Assembly (NCBI RefSeq): GCF_004798585.1
Contig: NZ_PPXQ01000013.1
Coordinates: 62,001 to 126,000, forward strand
Direction of reading: 5' to 3'
Source: Massilia sp. Mn16-1_5
GTDB lineage: Bacteria; Pseudomonadota; Gammaproteobacteria; Burkholderiales; Burkholderiaceae_D
Length of the DNA stretch: 64,000 nucleotides
Under the pieces are notes generated by a model. That model had not been told where the DNA came from and did not search any database. It was given only the letters and a program-made list of their open reading frames with translations. The position numbers were made by a program, and so were the translations under genes. Shown piece after piece: positions 46,345 through 54,642 of this stretch (the stretch's first letter is position 1; each line of letters opens with the position of its first letter).

Positions 46345-47259
46345 TTACTTGACTTCGCGCACCGGAATCGGCGCATTGCACAAGTCGATATGGCCGGCCG
46401 CGACCTTGGTCCATGGGCCGCCGCGGTTGCGCTGGGCTTCCACCACTTTCTGGTAGGTCGTGCTTTCGGTGCGCATGACTTCGAATTTGTTGCGCTCGGC
46501 TTCCGGCAGGTCGGCGGCGACGCGGAAGGCCTTGATCGGCACCTGCATCTCCGGCTTGTCGAAAAAGCCCATCGGGGCCGGGCCGCGCGCCACCGTCGAC
46601 AGCAGCGGCATGCCCGACACGACGCGGCCGACCACGGTGATGTTGCGGTCCAGCTGGCGCGGCGCCTGGCCGGTGACGACGTACAGGGCGGTGCCGCCGC
46701 CGCTGTCGGCATCGGTGTCGCGTCCCACGCCGACCATCGCGTAGCAGTGGGCGAGCCAGGTTTCGCCCGTCTTCGGATCGCGTCCGACCGGGAAGCCGTT
46801 CGAATGGCCGACCTGGGGCGCGTAGCCGTCGACGTCCTTCAGGCGCGTGAACCCGCTGTCGCTCTTCATCGGCACCGTGAATTCGCCCTTCAGGGTCTTC
46901 TTCGCCTGTTTCGGTTCGCGTGGGTTCTTTTCGTCGGGGTCGCCCCACTGGACGACGAAATTGTCCTGCGAGCGCAGGATCGCGAGGCCGTCGAAATAAT
47001 GTTCGCGTGCCAGCGCCTTGATATTGGCCGCGTGGTTCGGGGCAAAGGTGGGCGCCAGTTCGATCACGACGCGGCCGGCCGGCAAGTCCATGTACAGGGT
47101 GTTCTCGGGATCGAGCGCTCGCCAGTCGGCCGCCTTCGATTCCTTGATGATGTCGGCCGCGCTCGGCTTGGGCGGCAGCGGCTTCAGGGCGGCCGCCTGG
47201 ACGCCCGATACCACCAGGGCCGTAATGACTGCGTGTGCTGCGATCTTGACTGCCTTCAT
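46345..47259 (-). CDS. Exported cyclophilin-type peptidyl-prolyl isomerase
   Basis: Predicted periplasmic prolyl isomerase. Residues 1-23 ([22 protein letters not shown]) form a signal peptide. The cyclophilin core runs from about 55 to 235, with [22 protein letters not shown], the [21 protein letters not shown] block where cyclophilins have RVIPNFMIQGGD, and [17 protein letters not shown]. It is divergent in the active-site segment and carries about 65 extra C-terminal residues. ATG 47259 has GGAGCGGG just upstream. It lies 55 nt downstream of... no partner on its strand; mutL is transcribed the same way but further along, so this gene precedes nothing obligatory. Confidence 0.85.
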   Translation of the reverse strand: MKAVKIAAHAVITALVVSGVQAAALKPLPPKPSAADIIKESKAADWRALDPENTLYMDLPAGRVVIELAPTFAPNHAANIKALAREHYFDGLAILRSQDNFVVQWGDPDEKNPREPKQAKKTLKGEFTVPMKSDSGFTRLKDVDGYAPQVGHSNGFPVGRDPKTGETWLAHCYAMVGVGRDTDADSGGGTALYVVTGQAPRQLDRNITVVGRVVSGMPLLSTVARGPAPMGFFDKPEMQVPIKAFRVAADLPEAERNKFEVMRTESTTYQKVVEAQRNRGGPWTKVAAGHIDLCNAPIPVREVK

Positions 47260-47421
47260 TCCCGCTCCGGTTTTGTTATTAACGTTAAGTAATTGTAATG
47301 GTGAATCCAAACCTGTCTAAAAAACTTAACACTCACTTAAAAATGAAAGCGGCGCCGGCCGGCCCGGCGGTTTGGCGCCCCCGTCTGGTGGTATCATTTG
47401 GCGTTACCGTTTAGGAAAATT

Positions 47422-48066
47422 ATGGATCTGATGGAATTTTTCGGCATGATTCTTCATGTCGATAAGACACTGGGAGTGCTGCTCGCCGAGTATGGCATCT
47501 ATGTCTACGCTGTCCTGTTCGCGATCGTGTTTTGCGAAACGGGTCTGGTGGTCCTGTTTTTCTTCCCGGGCGATACTTTGCTCTTCATCGCCGGCGCCTT
47601 CTGCGCCACTGGCCAGATGAGTTATCCATTATTGATGGCCTTGCTCATAGTGGCGGCGGTCACGGGTAACACCCTGAATTACTACATCGGCGAAGCCGTC
47701 GGCCAGCGCATGTTCACGCAGAACTACCGCTGGATCAACAAGGACGCGCTGCACCGCACCCACGATTTCTTCGAAAAGCACGGCGGCAAGACTATCATCC
47801 TGGCGCGCTTCGTACCGGTGGTGCGTACCTTCGCCCCCTTCGTTGCCGGCGTGTCCGACATGACCCACTGGCGCTTCCAGCTGTACAACATCACCGGCGC
47901 CGTGCTGTGGGTGGCTAGCCTGGTGACTGCCGGCTACTTCTTCGGCAACATCCCGATCGTGCGCGACCACCTGACGGAAATCGTCCTGGTCGGCGTCAGC
48001 GCCGCGATCGTGCCGCTGATGATCGGCGGCCTGTACAAGTTCGGGCGCAAGGTGCTCAGCCGCTGA
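47422..48066 (+). CDS. DedA family membrane protein
   Basis: Inner-membrane protein of the DedA/SNARE-associated superfamily, whose members flip undecaprenyl phosphate or phospholipids. Motifs are ETGLVVLFFFPGDTLLFIAG and FFEKHGGKTIILARFVPVVRTFAPFVAG with the conserved Arg residues, followed by NITGAVLWVASLVTAGYFFG. The 214 residues are normal. TAGGAAAA lies 6 nt before ATG 47422. It has its own terminator at 48101-48126. Confidence 0.94.
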   Translation: MDLMEFFGMILHVDKTLGVLLAEYGIYVYAVLFAIVFCETGLVVLFFFPGDTLLFIAGAFCATGQMSYPLLMALLIVAAVTGNTLNYYIGEAVGQRMFTQNYRWINKDALHRTHDFFEKHGGKTIILARFVPVVRTFAPFVAGVSDMTHWRFQLYNITGAVLWVASLVTAGYFFGNIPIVRDHLTEIVLVGVSAAIVPLMIGGLYKFGRKVLSR

Positions 48067-48100
48067 TGACTCGCCGACAAGTCTGTTGATCGTATGACCA

Positions 48101-48126
48101 GCGCGCCGGATTTATCCGGCGCGTTT
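48101..48126 (+). terminator. Intrinsic terminator after the DedA gene
   Basis: CGCGCCGGAT (48102-48111) pairs with ATCCGGCGCG (48114-48123), followed by TTTGCGTTT. The stem is strong; the T-run is interrupted, so efficiency is uncertain. Confidence 0.7.
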
Positions 48127-48196
48127 GCGTTTACGTGCTCAAGTTTCCATGCATCAGCGTCGTTAAGAGAGGGTGAATTCACTTCTGCCCACCTCC

Positions 48197-49357
48197 ATGC
48201 GACACCTGATTGCCCTGTTTGCCACCAGCATCGTCATGCTCGGCGCAAGCGCCAATGAACCGGCCCACGGCACCAAGCCGGCGCCGGACGCCACGAAGAC
48301 GGATGCCGCCGCCAAGCTCGCTGCCGAGCTGGCCAGGCCGGCCAAGGCCGTCGAAAAGGCCGAGAAGCCGGCTGCAGCGAAGGAAGAGAAAAAGGACGAG
48401 AAGTCCGCGAAGTTGCACGCGCCCCTGGTCGAGAAGCCGACCATCGACAAGTCGCTGGTGGAAAAGCCGGCCAAGGTCAGCGCCGCCACTGCCGACAAGG
48501 TCGCCGCCGCCGTTTCAACCAGCGAGGACGAGGACCAGGTCGACCTCTCGGTGAAGATCGCCGAACGCCTGGCCGAAATGCGCGCCAAGCAGGCCGCGCG
48601 CGCGGCCGCCGCCGCGAAGGCCCGCAAGGCCCTTGATGCCAAGCGCAAGAAGGAAGCGGCAATCGCGGCCGCGCCGAAGATCAGCAACCACTGGGATTAC
48701 GACGGCGAGTTCGGCCCCGAGAACTGGGGCAAGATCAACCCGGCCTGGGCCCAGTGCGGCAAGGGCAACCGCCAGTCGCCGATCGACATCCGCGACGGCA
48801 TGAAGGTCAACCTCGACGAGATCGATTTCGATTACCGTCCCTCGCGCTTCAGCGAGATCGACAACGGCCACACGGTGCAGGTGAATCTCGCCGGCGGCAA
48901 TGCCATCAATGTCGGCAACGAGCGCTACGAGCTGGTGCAGTTCCACTTCCACCGCCCGTCGGAAGAGAAGATCAACGGCAAGGGCACCGAGATGGTGGTC
49001 CACCTCGTGCACCGCGGCGCGAAAGGCCAGCTGGCCGTGGTCGCCGTGCTGCTCGAACGCGGCAAGCCGAACGAGGCGATCCAGACCGTCTGGAACAACA
49101 TCCCGCTGGAGAAGGGCCAGCTCGGTACCCCGGGCGTCGAGCTCGACCCACTCGAACTGCTGCCGAACCGCCGCGAGTACTATACCTACATGGGCTCGAT
49201 GACCACGCCGCCCTGCACCGAAAATGTGCTGTGGATGGTGATGAAGCAGCCGATGACGGCCTCGCCGGCGCAGATGGCGCTGTTCTCGCGCCTGTATCCG
49301 CTGAACGCGCGGCCGCTGCAGGATGGCGGCGGGCGCATGGTCAAGGAATCGAATTAA
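48197..49357 (+). CDS. Alpha-type carbonic anhydrase with long Ala/Lys-rich linker
   Basis: Periplasmic or surface enzyme that interconverts CO2 and bicarbonate. A signal peptide (about 1-19, LIALFATSIVMLGASA) is followed by about 140 low-complexity residues rich in Ala, Lys and Glu, then the alpha-CA domain (about 165-380): HWDYDGEFGPENWG, RQSPIDIRDG, the zinc ligands in VQFHFHRPSEE and VVHLVHRG, and GSMTTPPCTENVLWMV. The CA domain looks complete. ATG 48197 was chosen; a GTG at 48173 is possible. The linker may span peptidoglycan or bind an acidic partner. Confidence 0.9.
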   Translation: MRHLIALFATSIVMLGASANEPAHGTKPAPDATKTDAAAKLAAELARPAKAVEKAEKPAAAKEEKKDEKSAKLHAPLVEKPTIDKSLVEKPAKVSAATADKVAAAVSTSEDEDQVDLSVKIAERLAEMRAKQAARAAAAAKARKALDAKRKKEAAIAAAPKISNHWDYDGEFGPENWGKINPAWAQCGKGNRQSPIDIRDGMKVNLDEIDFDYRPSRFSEIDNGHTVQVNLAGGNAINVGNERYELVQFHFHRPSEEKINGKGTEMVVHLVHRGAKGQLAVVAVLLERGKPNEAIQTVWNNIPLEKGQLGTPGVELDPLELLPNRREYYTYMGSMTTPPCTENVLWMVMKQPMTASPAQMALFSRLYPLNARPLQDGGGRMVKESN

Positions 49358-49359
49358 AC

Positions 49360-49469
49360 GTAGGGTGGACGGGTCTCCCGTCCACGCGTTCAACGCGCGT
49401 ACGCATACCGCGCATCTCGATTTATCACCCGCTGCATGAACGCGTGGACGGCACAGCCGTCCACCCTAC
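49360..49469. repeat. Two GTAGGG/CGCG palindromic elements, inverted
   Basis: Unit 49360-49388 (plus orientation, stem TGGACGGG...CCCGTCCA) and unit 49441-49469 (minus orientation, stem TGGACGGC...GCCGTCCA), with GTTCAA/TGAA flanks next to CGCG. They fill the gap between the carbonic anhydrase stop and the mutarotase stop, which follows 2 nt after the second unit. Confidence 0.92.
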
Positions 49470-49470
49470 A

Positions 49471-50274
49471 TCAGCTGACGTGATATTCGCCCCGCCAAGC
49501 CTCACCCGGCTGCAATACCTCTCCCTCCAGCCGGGCAGGCTCGATGCACACGAAGCGCCGGTATTCCTCGTCCGCCATGTCCGCCAGCGCCGCCGCATCC
49601 TCCGCACCCGGATTCCAGACCACGGCATCTGTAAAACCTTCCTGGCGCAGCGTCAGCACCACGCCGCCGTCGACCAGCGCCTGGCGCGGCGCCACGTTCT
49701 CGTACACGCGGTCGAACTTGTCGCTGATGACGAGTTCCTCGGTCTCCACGCCGTCGATGCGCACCGAGGCGATGTCGTCGACCAGGAAATAGGTATGCAG
49801 GGCGGCCGCGAAGGGGAAGGCCTCACCACCGGTGTTGCGCACTTCAAAGCGCATAGTCAGGTCGTTGGCCCGGATCGCCACCCGCAGCCGCAGCTCAAAA
49901 CCATGCGGCCAGGCCTGCGCATGCTGCGGAGCCAGGTCATGCGGCGCCAGCGCGAACTCGGCGAAAGCCCAGCCCTCGTCGAGACCCTGGTCGGCCACGC
50001 GCCAGGTACTGGTACGCGCGAAGCCGTGGCGCATACCCGTGCCGCGCTCGGCGAATTGGGGAAAGATGACGGGCACGCCGCCGCGGATCGCTTTGCTGCC
50101 GTCGAGCGCCGACTTCGCGCTGCAGAACAGGCGCTCGCGCCCGTCGGCGCCGCGCCAGGAAATCAGGTGAGCGCCGTACAGGGTGATGCTGGCCTGGGCG
50201 CCATCGGGTGAAGTGAGCAGCAGGGCCGGCAGCTGGCCGAAGGTGGTGGCAATCGCGGCGTCTTGTTGGTTCAT
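49471..50274 (-). CDS. yeaD: D-hexose-6-phosphate mutarotase (aldose 1-epimerase family)
   Basis: Interconverts anomers of glucose 6-phosphate and similar hexose phosphates. The YeaD pattern is clear: ITLYGAHLISWRGADGRERLF, SKAIRGGVPVIFPQF, HGFARTSTWRV (catalytic His region) and HTYFLVDDIASVRIDGVE, with YRRFVCIEPARLEG near the C-terminus where the catalytic Glu lies. The 267 residues are normal. It stands alone, 61 nt downstream of amiC on the same strand. Confidence 0.94.
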   Translation of the reverse strand: MNQQDAAIATTFGQLPALLLTSPDGAQASITLYGAHLISWRGADGRERLFCSAKSALDGSKAIRGGVPVIFPQFAERGTGMRHGFARTSTWRVADQGLDEGWAFAEFALAPHDLAPQHAQAWPHGFELRLRVAIRANDLTMRFEVRNTGGEAFPFAAALHTYFLVDDIASVRIDGVETEELVISDKFDRVYENVAPRQALVDGGVVLTLRQEGFTDAVVWNPGAEDAAALADMADEEYRRFVCIEPARLEGEVLQPGEAWRGEYHVS

Positions 50275-50335
50275 GTCGAAAACCTACGCGGTTCTGGGCC
50301 GCGTAGTATGCCACGGGCGCTGCCCCAAGCGCGCG

Positions 50336-51751
50336 TCAGGTCGTGCGGCTCTTCGCCATCGGCGGGTTGGCCGAGAAATAACGCTTGATGCCCTTGGTGA
50401 TCGCGTTCGCCAGCTGCTCCTGGTAGTCGTCGTCCTTCAATTTGGCTTCCTCTTCGGGATTCGAAATGAAGGCCGTTTCGACCAGGATCGAGGGAATGTC
50501 CGGCGCCTTCAGTACGGCGAAACCGGCCTGCTCGACGGCCGCCTTATGCAGGCGGTTGATGCCGCCGATCTCGCCCAGCACGGCTTTACCGAGTTTCAAG
50601 CTGTCGTTGATCTGGGCCGTCGTCGACAGGTCGAACAGGACGCTCGCCAGCTGGCGGTCATGCTTGGCCAAATTCACGCCGCCGATCATGTCGGCCTTGT
50701 TCTGGTCGGTCGCGAGCCAGCGCGCGGCGGTCGAGCTGGCGCCTTTTTCGCTGAGCACGAACACCGAGGAACCGCGCGCGCGCTGCTCGATGAAGGCGTC
50801 GGCGTGGATCGAGACGAACAGGTCGGCCTGCACCTTCCTCGCCTTTTCCACGCGCGTGCCGAGGGGGACGAAATAGTCGCCGTCGCGCGTGAGCATGACG
50901 CGGGTGTTGGGCAGCGCTTCCAGGCGCGCTTTGAGCTTCTTGGCCACCGCCAGCACGATGTCCTTCTCGCGGGTACCGGTGGCGCCGATCGCGCCCGGGT
51001 CTTCGCCGCCGTGGCCTGGGTCGAGGGCAATGGTCACCATGCGCACCACGTTGTTGGCGGGGAGCGGCGGTTTCGTCGCGGGCTTGCCGGGTGCGGGCGT
51101 TGGGCTTGGTTGCGTCGCGCGCGGCGCCGCGTTGCCGCTCATGGCGGCGATCTCCGCTTCCAGGCGCGCGACCGGATCGGGCGCGACCGGCTGCGCAGGC
51201 GGCACCGGCACGGCCGGCACCGCGGTCGGGGTGCCGTCGCCCGGCGACCACTCTCCCTTTTCGATCAGGGCCGCGATCGGATCGGCTTCGCGCACCGGAT
51301 ACAGGTCGAAGATCAGGCGGTGCTTGTACTCGGCCACCGGGGCCAGTGTAAACACCTGCGGCTTGACTTCTTCCTTCAGGTCGAACACGAGACGCACCAC
51401 GTTCGGGCGGTTCTGGCCGACGCGCACCTGCATGATGTAGGGGTCGTTCGACTCGATCTTCGCCACCAGGCTTTTCAGGGTCTCGTTCAGGGCCAGGCCG
51501 TCGATGTCGACCACCAGGCGCGGCGGATCGGCCAACAGGAAGTGCTCGGCCTTCAGGTTGCTGTCGTTTTCCAGCGTGACGCGCGTGTAGTCGTCGGCCG
51601 GCCAGACGCGCACGGCCAGGATCTGCGCGGCGAGTGCAGGCAGCGGGGCGATCACCGACAGCAGCAGGGTGCCGCCGGCTTTCAGGATGGTACGGCGACG
51701 CGCGGGGGATTTCAGCGGGGCGGCGGGGCGAAGGAGAGGCGGTCGAGACAT
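50336..51751 (-). CDS. amiC: N-acetylmuramoyl-L-alanine amidase (AmiC type, Tat-exported)
   Basis: Periplasmic zinc amidase that splits septal peptidoglycan during cell separation. A twin-arginine signal (ARRRTILKAGGTLLLSVI, then PALA) fills residues 15-41. An AMIN domain (about 42-150) targets the septum; after a Pro/Ala-rich linker the Amidase_3 domain (about 225-455) has ALDPGHGGEDPGAIG, SIHADAF and the catalytic Glu in SILVETAFISNPEEE. The 471 residues are usual. ATG 51751 lies 40 nt inside tsaE, so the two are coupled. Confidence 0.95.
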   Translation of the reverse strand: MSRPPLLRPAAPLKSPARRRTILKAGGTLLLSVIAPLPALAAQILAVRVWPADDYTRVTLENDSNLKAEHFLLADPPRLVVDIDGLALNETLKSLVAKIESNDPYIMQVRVGQNRPNVVRLVFDLKEEVKPQVFTLAPVAEYKHRLIFDLYPVREADPIAALIEKGEWSPGDGTPTAVPAVPVPPAQPVAPDPVARLEAEIAAMSGNAAPRATQPSPTPAPGKPATKPPLPANNVVRMVTIALDPGHGGEDPGAIGATGTREKDIVLAVAKKLKARLEALPNTRVMLTRDGDYFVPLGTRVEKARKVQADLFVSIHADAFIEQRARGSSVFVLSEKGASSTAARWLATDQNKADMIGGVNLAKHDRQLASVLFDLSTTAQINDSLKLGKAVLGEIGGINRLHKAAVEQAGFAVLKAPDIPSILVETAFISNPEEEAKLKDDDYQEQLANAITKGIKRYFSANPPMAKSRTT

Positions 51752-52200
51752 AGCAGGCCCTGTGGAGACAACGCCTGCAATTCTACAGCACGACCGGCGC
51801 CGCTGACATCGAGCAACACCCGGACGTCGGGTGAGGGCAACACCGGCTCTCCCTTTTCCGGCCATTCGACGATGCAGACATTGCTGCCGTCGAAGTCTTC
51901 GCGAAAGCCCGCGTCGAGGAATTCTTCGGGGCTGGACATGCGGTACAGGTCGTAGTGGATGATGTTCAGCGGCCGGCCATCGAGCTGCACCCGATAGGGT
52001 TCCGACAAGGTATAGGTCGGGCTTTTTACGGTTCCCCTGTGGCCCGCCGCCTGGATCAGGGCGCGCGTGAGCGCCGTCTTGCCGGCGCCGAGGTCGCCGT
52101 GCAGGTAGATGACCAGGCCCGGCACGAGGGCGCGCGCCAGGGCGGCGCCGAGGGCGATGGTCGCCGATTCGTCCGGCAGGTAGGCTGTGAAGTGCTGCAT
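51712..52200 (-). CDS. tsaE: tRNA threonylcarbamoyladenosine biosynthesis ATPase TsaE
   Basis: ATPase of the TsaBDE complex that makes t6A37 in ANN-reading tRNAs. The P-loop is HGDLGAGKTALTRAL (about residue 35), followed by VKSPTYTLSEPYRV and IIHYDLYRM, then EWPEKGE, all typical. The 162 residues are normal. Start ATG 52200 (a second ATG is one codon upstream at 52203). It overlaps amiC, as in many proteobacteria, and diverges from queG. Confidence 0.95.
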   Translation of the reverse strand: MQHFTAYLPDESATIALGAALARALVPGLVIYLHGDLGAGKTALTRALIQAAGHRGTVKSPTYTLSEPYRVQLDGRPLNIIHYDLYRMSSPEEFLDAGFREDFDGSNVCIVEWPEKGEPVLPSPDVRVLLDVSGAGRAVELQALSPQGLLCLDRLSFAPPPR

Positions 52201-52255
52201 CAATTAAAATGGTGTGTTTGGCGGCGCAGATCTGCCGCGACTGTTTTCAAACCGA

Positions 52256-53338
52256 ATGTCCATCGAATCCCCCGACCTCGAGAACCTTTCCCGCGCCATC
52301 AAGGCCTGGGGCCGCGAACTCGGCTTTGCCGACGTGCGCATTGCCGATGTGGATCTCGCGCACGCCGAGGAGGGCCTGCGCGCCTGGCTGGCGGCGGGGC
52401 ACCACGGCGAGATGGATTATATGGCAAGCCACGGCATGAAGCGCGCCCGGCCGGCGGAGCTGGTGCCGGGCACGGTGCGCGCCATCGTCGCGCGCATGGA
52501 TTACCTGCCTCTGCAGGAGGGCTGGCGCGAGCGCGAATTGGCGCGCCAGCTGGAACCCGGCGCGGCGGTGGTGTCGATGTATGCGCGGGGCCGCGATTAC
52601 CACAAGGTGCTGCGCAACCGCCTGGCCCAGCTGGCCGAGCGCGTGAAAGCCGAAATCGGAGAATATGGCTACCGGGTGTTCACGGATTCGGCGCCGGTGA
52701 TGGAATTGCCGCTGGCGGAAAAGGCGGGCCTGGGCTGGCGCGGCAAGCATACGCTGCTGCTGTCGCGCGAAGCCGGTTCGACTTTCTTCATCGGCGAGAT
52801 CCTGGTCGACCTGCCTTTGCCGGTCGATGCGCCGACCAGCCCTCACTGCGGTGCCTGCAGCAATTGCATCGATCTGTGCCCGACCGGCGCCATTCTCGGC
52901 CCCGGCCGCCTCGATGCGCGGCGCTGCATTTCCTACCTGACGATCGAACTGAAGGGCAGCATCCCGGTCGAGCTGCGTCCGCTGATCGGCAACCGCATTT
53001 ATGGCTGCGACGATTGCCAACTCGCTTGTCCGTGGAACAAGTTTGCGCAGCGGGCAATTGTGCCGGATTTCGACGAGCGTAACGGATTGGGTGACGCCGG
53101 CATGCTGGAACTGTTCGCGTGGGAAGAAGAGGAATTCAATCGCCGCCTGGAAGGCAGTCCGATCCGGCGTATCGGCCACGAGCGTTGGCTGCGCAACCTG
53201 GCGGTCGGACTGGGCAATGCCGCGGACAAGCGCCGCGGCGATCCGCTTATCGTGGCGGCATTGCAGGCGCGCGCAGAGCACCCGTCCGCGTTGGTGCGCG
53301 AACATGTTGAGTGGGCGCTGCAGCAACACGCATCATAG
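52256..53338 (+). CDS. queG: Epoxyqueuosine reductase
   Basis: Cobalamin- and [4Fe-4S]-dependent enzyme that reduces epoxyqueuosine to queuosine at tRNA position 34. Motifs are GEMDYMASHGMKRARP, the catalytic Asp region FTDSAPVMELPLAEKAGLG, and two cluster motifs, CGACSNCIDLCPTGA and CDDCQLACPWN. The 360 residues are normal. ATG 52256 was chosen (MSIESPDLENL). It converges on the DUF3052-like gene with a 6-nt overlap. Confidence 0.95.
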   Translation: MSIESPDLENLSRAIKAWGRELGFADVRIADVDLAHAEEGLRAWLAAGHHGEMDYMASHGMKRARPAELVPGTVRAIVARMDYLPLQEGWRERELARQLEPGAAVVSMYARGRDYHKVLRNRLAQLAERVKAEIGEYGYRVFTDSAPVMELPLAEKAGLGWRGKHTLLLSREAGSTFFIGEILVDLPLPVDAPTSPHCGACSNCIDLCPTGAILGPGRLDARRCISYLTIELKGSIPVELRPLIGNRIYGCDDCQLACPWNKFAQRAIVPDFDERNGLGDAGMLELFAWEEEEFNRRLEGSPIRRIGHERWLRNLAVGLGNAADKRRGDPLIVAALQARAEHPSALVREHVEWALQQHAS

Positions 53339-53713
53339 TTCGATACGCTTGGCCCGCATGGCCGACCAGTCGCCATCGATCGAGATCATCGCCACGGCTG
53401 TGATACCGTTTTCCTTCAGATAAGCGTTGATTGAGTCGCGATTGATATCAGTGGCTTTGGAGGCCGTCTGCTTCAGGTAGGCGATCCAGAGCGAGCCCTT
53501 GTCGCCCAGGCGTTCCTTGGCTTGCGGCAGGTATTGTTCGAGGTCCTTGCGGTTCATGCAGAACATCATGATCACGTCGAAGGGGCCATCGCCTTCCTTG
53601 ATCAGTTCCTGTGGAAGCTGGGCCACGACGGTCGGGTGCACGCCGCCGTTCATGATCTGCATGGATTTCGCGTTGCGCAAAAACATCCTGTCTGCAACTG
53701 TCTTTTCGTTCAT
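53333..53713 (-). CDS. DUF3052-like small protein
   Basis: 126 residues. The second half has the DUF3052 pattern: FDVIMMFCMNRKDLEQYLP, KGSLWIAYLKQTASKATDIN and ISIDGDWSAMRAKRIEL. Several Met/Cys residues lie in the core. There are no evident catalytic residues, and the role is unknown. AGGGAAAGCAG precedes the start. It overlaps the queG end by 6 nt on the other strand. Confidence 0.7.
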   Translation of the reverse strand: MNEKTVADRMFLRNAKSMQIMNGGVHPTVVAQLPQELIKEGDGPFDVIMMFCMNRKDLEQYLPQAKERLGDKGSLWIAYLKQTASKATDINRDSINAYLKENGITAVAMISIDGDWSAMRAKRIEL

Positions 53714-53887
53714 CTGCTTTCCCTAAAGAAGTTGGCATCGCCGGCGCGCGCACGGCGACGCAGTCGGATTGATTTTACAAGCGATCGGGAAAACGGGACG
53801 GTGTTCGGCACGTCCTGTGCGCGGGGCTTTGTGACCGGAAGTTTTCAGCGATGTGGGGCTGTCGCCAGTGGAGCTAGTGGCCGGTTT

Positions 53888-53990
53888 GATCCGCGCGGGC
53901 ATGCCCGCCCTACGGGATACGTTAACTGATCCGGGTTTGCATGCGCTCGCTGCTGGCGGTGACCGTAGGGCGGGCATGCCCGCGCGGATC
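53888..53990. repeat. Two GTAGGG/CGCG palindromic elements, inverted
   Basis: Arms 53888-53913 and 53965-53990 are exact reverse complements over 26 nt, including the outer GATC, 51 nt apart. The inner stem is CGGGC...GCCCG. This is the only site in the window that is not between converging genes: it lies between the 3' end of the dctR-like gene and the 5' end of the DUF3052-like gene, both minus strand. The rest of the gap 53714-54040 holds no other recognised feature. Confidence 0.92.
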
Positions 53991-54040
53991 GTGTACACCC
54001 GATTCCGTCACAGGCAACAGCCCCACGACCCTCGAACGGC

Positions 54041-54622
54041 TTACTTCAACAAACCCGCCAGCTCGACCGCGGTCTTGACCTGCATCTTGTCGAAGATATG
54101 CGCGCGATGGACTTCGACCGTGCGCATGCTGATGCCGAGTTCGTCCGCGACGACCTTGTTCATCTTGCCGGCCAGGATCAGGTCGAGCACTTCGCGTTCG
54201 CGCGCCGACAGGGTCGCCAGACGCGCCTGCACCTGGGCCGCGCTGGCGGCATTGCGGGCCGCGGCCAGGGCCTGGTCGACGCGGTCCATCAGCTGGTTGT
54301 CGTTGAAGGGTTTTTCGAAGAAGTCGAAGGCGCCGCGCTTGAGCGAATCGACCGCCATCGGCACGTCGCCGTGGCCGGTAAGGAAGATCACGGGCATGCG
54401 CGCCAGCCAGCCGCGGCTGATGATCTGGTCGAACACGGCGATGCCGTTCATGTCGGGCATGCGCACGTCCAGCAGCACGCAGTCTCCAGCCTCGTCGGGC
54501 GCGCCGACGCTGTCGAGGAATTCCTGGCCGCCGGCATAGCCGCGCACCGCCAGGCCGCGCGATTGCGCCAGCCAGGCGAGGGCGTCACGGATCACGTCTT
54601 CGTCGTCGACGATATGCAGCAT
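54041..54622 (-). CDS. dctR: LuxR/FixJ-family response regulator, DctR-like
   Basis: Two-component transcription factor. The receiver (about 1-120) has DDED at the start, the phosphorylatable Asp in VLLDVRMPDMNG (about residue 52), FLTGHGD and the Lys of FFEKPF. The LuxR-type HTH (about 130-190) reads LSAREREVLDLILAGKMNKVVADELGISMRTVEVHR. The 193 residues match FixJ/TodT/DctR regulators. It lies 20 nt downstream of the sensor kinase gene. Name by analogy with Rhodobacter DctR, supported by the nearby dctP-like gene. Confidence 0.85.
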   Translation of the reverse strand: MLHIVDDEDVIRDALAWLAQSRGLAVRGYAGGQEFLDSVGAPDEAGDCVLLDVRMPDMNGIAVFDQIISRGWLARMPVIFLTGHGDVPMAVDSLKRGAFDFFEKPFNDNQLMDRVDQALAAARNAASAAQVQARLATLSAREREVLDLILAGKMNKVVADELGISMRTVEVHRAHIFDKMQVKTAVELAGLLK

Positions 54623-54642
54623 GAAGGTCTCCTAATCTGGCG

